A DNA stretch of 64,000 nt from Austropuccinia psidii (Eukaryota; Basidiomycota; Pucciniomycetes; Pucciniales; Sphaerophragmiaceae). The position numbers and the translations under genes are program-made. The stretch is from positions 45,723,967 through 45,787,966 of the forward strand of contig JALGQZ010000009.1 of NCBI GenBank assembly GCA_023105745.1, written 5' to 3'. The number at the start of each line of letters is the position of its first letter. Position 1 is the stretch's first letter. The notes below the pieces were generated by a model, which did not search any database, was not told the DNA's origin, and worked only from the letters and a program-made list of their open reading frames with translations. Below, piece by piece: positions 47,682-57,600 of the stretch.

Positions 47682-49221
47682 TGTCACAGGGGCTCTTGGA
47701 CAGAAATACAAGAGTGGCCTGGCACTCAGCAATCAGGGAACTCACTTGGAAGACTCCAAAAGGATAAAGAATAAAACTAATAAGAATGAATTCCTCTAAA
47801 AGATATGCAGGTACAAGATGAGATGCAAAAGAGGAAAGGGAAGCCAAATGGCCAAAGAGCCAACCAAGTAAGTCCTTAATCACTGTTTCAACCTGCCAAA
47901 AATGAATAATGGAATTAGTAAGGATATGACCACCAAATATCCATTGACAGGCGAAGAAAGAGAAAAGAGAAAGGTGCTAAATGACTGACTTAATAATATC
48001 AGTATTTGCTTAACTAAAATGAAAAGAAAATAGAGATAAAATAAAATCAAAATATATTAATTAACTGGGGAAAACCCCCCAGGGTGGAAAGGGTAGCCGG
48101 TATATGTGAAAAGTTGGGAGCTTGAGTTCTTCAGGCTGAAAACTGATCTGTATTGATCCTTGAGGCTGTATTGATTGTTTTGGGAATTGATACAGCTGGC
48201 TAATATTTAAATTGAATTGGGTTGAATGAATTTCCCATGATTGAAAATGAAATACAGGTCTTGATGGATCCAGACTGTATTGAAATGAATATGGTTGCCA
48301 AGATGGATTGAGTGGAGCTTTGACACTTGACAACTTCTTTTTGGCACTGCCTCTTGAATACACTTGAGAATGAATTGAAAGTATTCCCTTGGAATGAATA
48401 CTTGGAGTGAGAATAACCAATGACTGCTTGATGGCGTCATTGGTCTTTGACGCTGAAACACTTGCTCTTGAGCCTTGATGATTCCTCTGAATGATTGGGT
48501 GCCTTGATGACGTGATGAGATGTTGGAATGTTGAAATGAACATTTGATATTGCCACCATTGAATTGCTGTTGAAAAATGATGCACAATGATATATAACAT
48601 CATTTATGGCATATTGGTTGATTGGCAAGAAGATTACGTCCAAAGGTCTTGAGATGGAAAGGCAGAGGGAAAAGGATGGATGTAATGACTTCAGAGCTTG
48701 GAATGGTGTTTCTGGGCCTTTTGGGGTTTTTGGCCATTTTTGGGTCCTGAGCCAAAAACTGGCCCAAAAGGCGGGAAAGTGTCTTTTGGACACTTTGCGT
48801 CAAAGTGCGCAAAAATGCGCAAAAGTGCGCAAATGCGCAAAGTGCGCAAAAATGCGCAAAATGCGCAAATGCGCAAAGTGCGCAAAAAGTGCGCAAATGC
48901 GCAAAAGTGCGCAAAATGCGCAAAAATGCGCAAATGCGCATTATGAGCCCAAATGGCCAAAAACAGCCATTTGGGCCATTTCCCCTGGTTTTGAGGGAAA
49001 TGACCAGAAATACCCATTTGGGCATAAATTGCCGCTATGGGTTCTGGATTGAGGTGAAGGGCCATGGAGGCCCCAAAACACAAATGGCCATAAATGGGCC
49101 ATAAGATAATGACGTGGCCATATTGGCCACTGGTGATGGATATGGCCAATTGGCCATAAAAGAACCGTGGCTTGATATGCCATATGGGGATCCAAGGAGG
49201 TGAATTGCCATGGTTGTGACA
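47682..49221 (-). repeat. 5' LTR of element F (1540 bp)
   Basis: Same termini and internal order as the 3' copy; promoter CATATACC near 48100-48105 and inverted repeat 48065-48082. It is 76 bp longer, almost entirely because of a longer GCGC minisatellite and a small ccataaatggg duplication near 49087-49103. Confidence 0.93.
48805..48939. repeat. GCGC minisatellite in F 5' LTR, 15 units
   Basis: I count fifteen GCGC cores in (A/G)TGCGCAA(A) units, against eight in the other LTR of the same element. The array lies in U3, upstream of the promoter. Confidence 0.9.
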
Positions 49222-49226
49222 AGTGG

Positions 49227-49883
49227 ATTCATTGGAAACCAAAATGAAAAGAGTGATCTTTTCAGGGAGCTTGGACATGGTCAATGAGTACTTGGGAACA
49301 AAATTCCTTGCAATAAAGGAGTTTGTAGCACCACAATAAATGAGAATACTATAAAAAATATCAGAGACAGAAGAAAAAATAAGATATTTTAAAGATTTCT
49401 TGACACTGCTATTCTTAGTGCACAATTGTGCTCTTGAAGGAACTAAGTGATCACCATTGAACACGTCATGATTCTGACTCAGGCTTTTCCCTGCTTGCTA
49501 GGGAAACCTCTTGGTGACCCTGGCTTATTTTGAGGCCTCTTGAAGCATTTTGCAATTGGGTTCTTTGCACCACAATAAGTGCATAAAAATTCCTTGAGCC
49601 TCTTCTCCTTTTCAGAACCAACTAATTTGTTGTCCTTATTGAGGAGAGCACCATGAGGTGTATCCTTGGAACCTTGGAAATTTTTCCCCTTCTTGTTCTT
49701 CCTGTGATGGGGCTTCTTGGAAGATGAATCTTGATGAGGGCTAAGAGAATTGGATGCAGTTACAGGTGGCTTCTTTTCTTGACTACCACCCTTCTCCTTC
49801 TGTATCTCATGGTACCTGGTGTCTAACTCCATAGTAATATCCATGAGCTCTTGAAGGCTATCATAGCTTGCAGGGAGAGAAGC
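49227..49883 (-). pseudogene. Element G protease start and Gag C-terminus
   Basis: The protease N-terminal part has its active-site segment changed from IDSGATNSF (F) to IYCGATNSF, so the catalytic aspartate is lost. The Gag end has the GGGAAAA slip site (49485-49491), a stop and a knuckle in which the histidine is replaced by asparagine (CTYCGAKNPIAKC). Gag is then cut at 49883 by solo LTR H and resumes at 63476. The protease is cut at 49227 by element F. Confidence 0.85.
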
Positions 49884-51110
49884 TGTGAGACTTAGAGGTA
49901 TTTTCAGATATCCAAAAGACCACAAATAATAAAATAATATACAATTATAAATAAAATAAATTTATTTATATTATAAACAAAAAAATTCAAATATAAATAT
50001 AAATTTATACACAAAAATTAAAATTTAATTATAATTTAAAAATAAAATTACATTGAATTTCAAATTTGTGAAAATACATTTTTATTTGAAAAAATCAAGT
50101 AAAGTTTAATTTTCAACAAAAACACCAAAATTAAAATATTTTTAGAAAAACATTAAATACAAACTACCATAACTCTTTTTCTTACAAAAAACATATGAAA
50201 ATTGCTTTACCATTGGAATCCTCATAAAAAATAAGGTGGGGTCACCTCTGGATACAATTTCTGTAACTCAACTCTAAATAAGCTTAAATTAAGTTTTTAG
50301 TATTTTCTGTACAAAAGTTGAAAATCCTCAAAACCAATCTTTGATTAACATCACATTTGGTGTTAAACATCAATTTTTGTGTCAAAATTGAGGTGCTGTG
50401 TGTAATTTAGAAGTTATGAGGAATTGAAGTATTTTCAATCAAAATGTCAAAGTGTGCACATGTATTACATAAGTGAACTGAAATTTACATATGAGGTATC
50501 AATTATTACTGTTGTGTACTGCAAAAACTCAATTGCATTGCATGTGTAAATTACAAGTGTATTGCATGATGAGGAATTAAAGAAAAAATAAATTGGAAAG
50601 ATTAATTCTGGGTGGGAAAGGAACTCTAGCTTTAAGGGGGAGCCAGACCCCCAAAGTCTTTGCTGACCGGCGTGAGATGTCAAACTCCACACAAAGTTTC
50701 ATCAGTTTCGCCCTGGAATTGAGTCACAGGGTCTGTGAATCAATTGATGATGAGAGTTTGATACCAACCAGGGCAGTATAACTGTTTCCAAGAGGGTAAA
50801 GCTACCCTTAAGCTAAAACAATCTTGGTAAAGACATTTTGAAATTGTTTTTATATCTTCTACACAAATTCTGACGTGTTTTGAAGGCTCTAGATCAGGTA
50901 TTACTAAAGTAATCGCTGATTTAAGGGTCTAAAATGGCTAAAACCAGCCCTTTTTTAGTCCAAACCAGGGTTTAATGATTCCATAATTGGATTTTCTGTT
51001 GTCAGAGTGTTTTCCACGACTTACAAGAGTAAACTTTACTTTTGGAGTAAGAAAATCATGGCTATAAAAGAATGTCTTCTTTGCCCCACTTTTCTCTTCA
51101 TGTTAGAAGC

Positions 51111-51856
51111 TGTCACAGGGGCTCTTCTAAGTGAAGAGGGCCTGGCACTCAGTAAACAAGGACTCACTTATGGAGGGATCAAGGATATGATGAAGAGGAA
51201 TACACTTAAGAGTGTAATAAGATGAATTACTAATAGAAGGAATATAAGAAAAGCAGCACCAAAGAATAAGAGTAAGAAATAAAAGAGCCAACCACAAACA
51301 AGTCCACGTCCCCTGTTTCAACCTGTCAGAATGGAAAGAGAAGGGTTAATAAGGATATGGCAACCCAACTCATACTGTACAGGCGAAGAAAGAAAAGCAA
51401 AGACTAACTCAATATTAAATAAATATAATACCAAAAAATAAGGATAATAATATTTATGAAATAATAAATAAACTAAATTAATTAACTGGGGAAAAGTCCC
51501 GAGGGGGGAGAAAGAGGGGCTGGTATATGTGAGAATCACCAGCCCTGATCCAGAGAGAGAATTTCCATGAGAGGATTTGATGATTGAATTGAGTCTGACC
51601 AATACAGGGCCTGTACAAGAGGAGTGGTGGTATTGGGTGATCATACAGTTTAGAAATGGTGTATCCAAAACTGTATTGGGTAATTCCAACCTGTACAAGT
51701 ATTGACAGGCTGTATTGATGAACCAGACTGTATGCATGTTTCAGCAAGAAAGATTGCTGAAACTGAATGTTGATACACACAGTAGATTTGCTGGTTTTAA
51801 GGTGTTTGAGTGGGTGTAAGTATGAATGCCCTTACCCCTGATGAGTGGTTGTTACA
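51111..51856 (-). repeat. 3' LTR of element I (746 bp)
   Basis: It starts TGTCACAGGGGCTC and ends GGTTGTTACA. On the minus strand CATATACC (51522-51528) precedes the start block AGTTAATTAATTTA (complement of 51474-51487). It lacks the long G+C-rich U3 seen in F and J. Confidence 0.92.
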
Positions 51857-52791
51857 GTATCCCCGTCTTGAAACTGGTGGGCTCCTGAACACCATAATAC
51901 CCTGCCACTGTTGAGTGGCATCTCACTATCCTGACATTTTTTCAAAAAAATGCCTTTTAATTTTCTTTTCCTCTTGACCATTATCCCAAAAATTCTTTTT
52001 CAATTCCCCCCTTCCAAATTGATTTGATCCCCCTCTTCTTTAACTTGAGTAAGTCTTCCACTTCAAAATATGCCTTCTTGTATTCTTTTGATTCAATAAG
52101 TCCTTCTTTTTGGGCCATGGCCTTCGGTTGTATCCCAAAGTGATGGCCACTGAGCTCTTCTGCTCAAAAAGTGATACAAAATGAGTATATGAATGTATAC
52201 TAATATGTCAAGGGTCAACCTGATGTTGGGCCCTTCCTTGCCTTAACTGAATATGTCTTGGAAAAGAGTCTTCAAGGGGTCCTGTCCCCATTTACCTTGA
52301 AAATACCTCCCCTGGCCTTACCATAGCTATTTTGGGCCTTGTCCCTTGCTAGGGTACTTGCTCAAATTAATTTTATGGCCATTTGGGCCTCTTTTGGGTC
52401 TTGGGGTGAAAATGGCTGAAAATTGGTATATGGCCATTTTTGGCCTATTTGAAGTTTTTTGGTGTCCTACGGTCTGCGGGCTGTACGCTGCGGTCTGTGG
52501 TCCGTGGGGGCTATTGGAGGCCTCCAGGACCAAAATGGACCCCCTGGGCACAATTTTGCTGGGGACCCATTGAGAGGGTCCAGGACCATCAATATCCTGG
52601 CCTCCCCAAAGTTGCAGGTGAGGTCCTGGGTGATGAATTCAGCCCCAAAGGGGTCTTGAATCTTTACCTTGGAGGCTTTGAGGGGGGGGACCATAATTGG
52701 GTTGTGGCGCCGTTTCCTTGAGGTCATAGTTTTTTACTTGAAGTGGACTGATTCTGACGTATTGAATCTTCTGCTTGCATATTTCTTAGTC
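51857..52791. other. Element I region between 3' LTR and antisense gene
   Basis: Next to the LTR is a weak polypurine tract (CAAGACGGGGATAC on the minus strand) and the ggtgggctcctgaacacc block shared with F and G. The remainder is non-coding. Around 52467-52510 a G+C-rich patch repeats variants of cggtctg/ggtccgtg, resembling the cggaccgta repeats of LTR J. Open frames over 52327-52727 look accidental. As the upstream region of the antisense gene it may hold its promoter; none is evident. Confidence 0.5.
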
Positions 52792-54032
52792 ATGAGTTCC
52801 AAACTTACTGAACTCACTTAATCTTCTCCTTCTGCAACGCCACCTTCTGTTCTTTGTGGTTCTGGCTTCACCCTCCATGGCTTCTTCTGGCCATTTCAAT
52901 CCCTCCCAAACTTATGACGGTTACAAGGAAGTTGAAGTTCTTGATCCTGCTTGTATTGAATGTTTGGCCAAGGTTAAGGATTGTTTTCAACATTAAAATC
53001 CCCAATCTTCAAAGTGTCACTATTGTTTCATTGGAAAGAAGCCATGTCGTCGTACCGGGGTGCAAGCTTCAAATGTCAGGAGGTATTTATGGAGTAGAAA
53101 AGATGGGCCTTTTGGAAAAGAGTTTCCAGTTTCTGAGGCACCCACTCCTGATGGAACTTCAGGGTTTTCTAATTGTGAGTAATTTGAGTATTTTGATTGA
53201 ATTTTGTACTGATATTCTTGATTTAGTGACTGGTTCTAGGCAGGTGAATGTGGCAAGGTGGATTAATGTTGGAGGACCCATTCCGGCTGGTGGTAGGCCA
53301 ATATACTCCAGTTCAAAAGTCCCAATATCCAGAATCAACACTGACAGTGTAGTGAAGAGAATAAGAAGAGTTGCTTATTCCCCACTTGATCCAGATGCTG
53401 AAGGCAGTGATGAATTGGATGGTGAAGAAGTTGAAGTTGCTCCTCATTCAATTGGCCATCCATCCAGCACTTCCTCTTCTCAGCCTCTTTCCAACAGATT
53501 CCATGGTCACATAATTCCCAGTACTCCCAGAACTTTCCAACCTACTCTTGCTGCCATTCCTAATTCCCTTCCTCCTGCTTCACCAAGTCCTTCCCATTCC
53601 AGGCCTGCATTGAATCAAGCAGCAAGACCATCACCCATCCAGCAACCTAGGCACTCACTCATAGCCATCTCTCAACATCTCCAACCTATGGCCAGTTCCA
53701 GCAGAAGAAGAGATGGCTTTTCTCCTTTACCGTTTCCTGCCACTCAAGTATTCCAAAGAAGAGATTGTTGGCCTATCCAAGTTACCAGAGAAGATCCAAA
53801 TGCGGCGAGTGAAAACCAAGAAGCTGTGTCCAGGTTGTTCAGGAGAGTTGATAGAAATAGTAGGGAGGTGATCATGTATGCAAATGATAGAACTATTCCA
53901 GGGACTGCTTCCAAAGAGATGACTGAAAAATTTTCCTAGTATGAAGATGAGTTGATAAATGACTTTCAGAGAACCTTTTATGCTTTGAAGAGAGATAGCT
54001 GGTTTCCTTGTCTTTGTTTGTTGTTGGTTTGA
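52792..54032 (+). pseudogene. Antisense Zn2Cys6-like gene of element I
   Basis: A gene on the strand opposite to gag-pol, tail-to-tail with pol. It starts with Met-Ser-Ser-Lys-Leu-Thr at 52792, as in G. After a frame change, the frame from ATG 52877 gives C-x2-C-x6-C-x10-C-x2-C-x6-C (cysteine codons at 52952 through 53045), the spacing of fungal Zn(II)2Cys6 DNA-binding clusters, followed by a basic RRTG..NVRRYLWSRKD segment. An intron (53175-53226) separates this from a second exon with a VGGPIP motif, Arg-rich patches, an acidic DAEGSDE stretch, a long Ser/Pro-rich region and the C-terminal block LFRRVDRNSREV. Stops at 52819, 52994 and 53937 show decay; the frame after the last runs to 54032. 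Transcription-factor function is inference from spacing only; a generic zinc-binding module is the alternative. Confidence 0.72.
53175..53226 (+). other. Conserved intron in the element I antisense gene
   Basis: 52 bases, GTGAGT donor, tactgat near 53207 as a possible branch site, and TTTAG acceptor. Splicing joins Ser-Asn to Leu-Thr-Gly-Ser-Arg in phase 1. It lies at the same position as the 66-base intron in element G. Confidence 0.75.
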
Positions 54033-54273
54033 CTTCTATCCCCACTCTTATAACTACTAAAAATGCAAAAATAAATGGAACCTCCCAATACATGATTTGG
54101 GAGGGGATACTGCTGCTTTTAAGAAATGAAAGAAAAACAAAATTATACAAGTAAAGAAAAAGGAAAAAGATTGGGAGAAAAAGAAATAAAGAAATTCCTG
54201 ATGGTTTGTCCTTCTTGTAGTGAGTTGCTTGATTTTGGCCAAGAATGTCTGGAAATGAAAACCAAGCATTTGA

Positions 54274-54677
54274 TGCTCACAGAGTGGCCAAGGTAATGTT
54301 TTACAAGAAGTAGAACCCTCAGGGATGCATACCAGGAGATGGAACTTACTTTCATAACTCCTACTCCCCACCAAGCACCCTAAAAAAAACAAATTTCCAT
54401 AAATGACTTGAAGTAATGAATGTCTTGAATAATGATGATTTGCATAAATTGAAATATTGATAAAGAGAAAAGAAGAGATCAGGACATATCTTGATAAGGT
54501 CCAAATTGGAGGGTATTGATATTGCATGCTTCCTGAATCTGTCCAGAAAGTTTACAAGTGCTCACAAAGTGGCCAAGGTTATTCCTAAAACAACATATGG
54601 GTAGAATACCCCCTTAAATGTGCATTCCAGGAGAGGAACTTACTTTCATAACTTCTTCTCCCCACCAAGCACCATAA
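54274..54677 (-). repeat. Duplicated pol 3' UTR motif of element I
   Basis: Copies at 54274-54382 and 54559-54677, about 285 bases apart. Both retain GTAAGT on the sense strand inside ATGAAAGTAAGTTCC, as well as the gtggggag and tgagca blocks. They lie between the convergent ends of pol and the antisense gene. Confidence 0.75.
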
Positions 54678-57600
54678 ATAAAACTCTTGAGGTATTTGGA
54701 CCAGGCTTACCAGGATACAATGAATGGAAATACTTGACAAGGTCTGGTGAGTTGGTAAGGTTGGAAGCTGGTTCCCAACTTGTTCTTTCTGGTTCTTCAC
54801 TGAATCCTTTCCACTCTACAAGATACCATAATTTACCTCTTTTGAGTTTGGAGTCCAGAAACTGAGCCACTTCCCATTCTTCTTACTCCTCCACTAAGAC
54901 TGGTGTTAGTGGCAATTGATGTTGATTTGGGATAGCTGATTGCTTTACTGGTTCTAATAAGGACACATGGAATACAGGGTGAACTGACTTCCATTGTTGA
55001 GGAAGATTGAGGTGGCATGCATGACTTCCAATCTTATTAATGACTTCAAATGGTCCCATTCATCTTTCCAAGAGTTTCTTGGTGGGTCTTGAAGTCTTGA
55101 TTTTCTTGGAAGCTAGCCATACCCTATCCCCAGGTTGGAAATCAGGTGGGATTTCTCTATTTCTATCTGCATACTTCTTGAACCTCCTTATTGCTGTCTC
55201 TAATTCTTCTTTGACAACTTGCTGTACTGATTGGAGTTTTGTTGATAACTTTCCAGAAGGGGAGTCTTGAGAAACATTGATTGAGTCAAAGCTGGGATTT
55301 CTTCCATGAATGGTGAAAAAAGGTGATTGGTTTGTTGATGAATGTTCTGCATTATTATAGGCAAATCCAGCCAGAGGGAGCCAGGTGTGCCAGTCACCTT
55401 GATGATAACTGACATACATCCAAAGATACTGTTCTAGAATCTGATTTACCCTCTCTGTCTGTTCATCTGTTTCAGGATAAAATGCAGTTGAAAGATCTCT
55501 TGATATCTTGAGCTGCTGGCATAATTGAATCCAGAATGATGAAACCAATATAGAACCCCTATCACTAACAATATCAACTGGAACCCCATGTTTTGAAAAA
55601 ACATGGCTAATAAAGATTGGAGCTAAGTCCAGAGCAGTGATTGTTCCATAAGTTGGAATTAATATTGCCATTTTTGAGAATCTGTCCACGACTACTAGAT
55701 TTCAATCAAATTTGTTGGACAGTGGCAATTGACTAATAAAGTCCATTGATAATGAATTCCAAGGACCAGATGTAATTGAAAGAGGCTTTAGTAATCCAAA
55801 CTTCTTATGATGAATGTTCTTGTTTCTTGAACATTGCTGGCATGATGACACATAGTCCTTAATGAATTGATTCATTCCAGCCCAATAAAAATCCCTCTTG
55901 ATGAGCTTGAGGGTCTTCTCCTGGCCAGGATGGCCAGCCAATGGTGATTCATGATGCTTTTGAAGAATATTGAGTTGGATTTCTTCATTGCTTGGAATTA
56001 CCACTCTATCTTTGAATAATAACAACTTGGCTTGAGATTCAAGAGAATAATCTGGAACTGATTCACCTCTTGCTAGTTGCTTGACTATTTCTTTAGAATC
56101 ATTGTCTTGCCATACTTCTTTTTGAATCTTGTCAACTAAATCTGAGAATATTTCCACTTTTATTGAGAAGAATCTTGACTCTTGAATTCCATCTTGCTTG
56201 ATTACTTGATGAAAATTTTGATGGTTCTTGCTGATGAAGTCCACCCCCCTCTCTGGGTACATGTTGTCCCAACGTGACAATGCATCGGGTAAAGTGGCCA
56301 GCCTTCCAGAGAGGTAAGTACTAGTGAAATGAAACTCAGAAAGAAATTCAGCCCAAAGGGCCTGACAACAAGTAAGACATTTAGAAGACATGAAATACTG
56401 AAGGGAAGAGTGGTCTGTCAGGACCTCAAAAGGATTGGAAAGAGAAAGAAGGAAAGCTCTCCAGCGCTTGAGAGCCCAAACTATGCCAAGGAGTTCCTTG
56501 TCATGAATTTCATAGTTGATCTCAGCTGGAAGCAGCTTGTGACTATCAAATGCAATGGGATGCTTTCCTGAGTCATTAACCTGACTCAGTACAGCACCCA
56601 AAGCATAATCAGAAGCATCAGTCCCCACTATAGTTGGTAGAGAAGGATTGAAATGAGCGAGCATATGTGCAGTGGTGAATGCTTCTGTGAGTATTTGAAA
56701 CTGGCTAAGAGCTTCCTCATGGAAGACAAAGGGAGAGTCTTTTTTGAGAAGGGAAGTGAGAGAAGTGATTTTTTTAGAGTAATTTTTTATAAAACAAGGA
56801 TAAAAATTGGAAAAACCAAGAAAATATTGAAGGGCTTTGATGTTTCTGCGCTGAGGCCAATGGAGAATTTCCTGAGATTTTGAAGAATCCATCTTGAGGC
56901 CTTCACTTGAAACAACATAGCTCAAGTCTTCCACACTTGGAGGCTTTAGCAAACAAATTATTCTCTCTCAGCCTTTGGAGGACAGAGGTCACATGTTTGA
57001 CATGTTCTTCCTCAGAACTGGAGAAAACCATAATATAATCTAGATAAACCACAGCAAACACATCCAAAAAATATGCAAATATATCATTCACTAGATTCTG
57101 GAAAGAAGCTGGAGCATTTGTGAGCCTTAGAGGTAATTTCATGTACCCAAAAGACCACAAATACAAAAATTAGTATATAAATATAAATAAAATAAATTTA
57201 TTTATATTATTAAAATAAAAATTAAAATATAAATATAAAATTATATTCAAAATAAAAAAATTTAATTAAAATTTAAAATTAAAATTACATTAAATTTTGT
57301 AATTATAAAATTACATTTATACTTGAAAAATTTAAGTAAAAATGAAATTTTAACAAAATTGTGAAAAAATAAATAAATTTGGAAAAAAGTTAAATAAAAT
57401 TTATTATAACTTTTTATCCAATAAGTAAACATATAAAATTTATTTCACCATTGGATTCCTCATAAAAAATCAGGTGGGGTCACCTCTGAGTGAAATTTTT
57501 GTAACTCAACTCTAAATAAGCTTAAATTAAGTTTTTAGTATTTTCAATACAAAAGTTGAAAATCCTCAAAACCTTAATTTAATTCACACCACATGTGGTG

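Larger units (their letters stand above)
39644..49221 (-). mobile_element. Ty3/Gypsy chromovirus element F, apparently intact (9,578 bp)
   Basis: LTRs 39644-41107 and 47682-49221 end in TGTCACA/TGTGACA, and perfect AGTGG duplications flank the element (39639-39643 and 49222-49226). Gag and Pol are both open to the end, and a primer-binding site, polypurine tract, slippery site and LTR promoter are all present. The LTRs differ by only a few substitutions plus a minisatellite length change, so insertion was recent. It inserted in the protease region of element G. Unlike G and I it carries no antisense gene. Of the elements here it is the best candidate for an autonomous copy. Confidence 0.95.

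Noticed and set aside
40566..49104. Several long overlapping frames of 80-150 codons rich in Cys, Ala and Lys across both F LTRs.
   Set aside because: They are created by the TGCGCAA array, which lacks stops in several frames, and by the G+C-rich U3. They occur on both strands and in both LTRs and have no start context or independent conservation.
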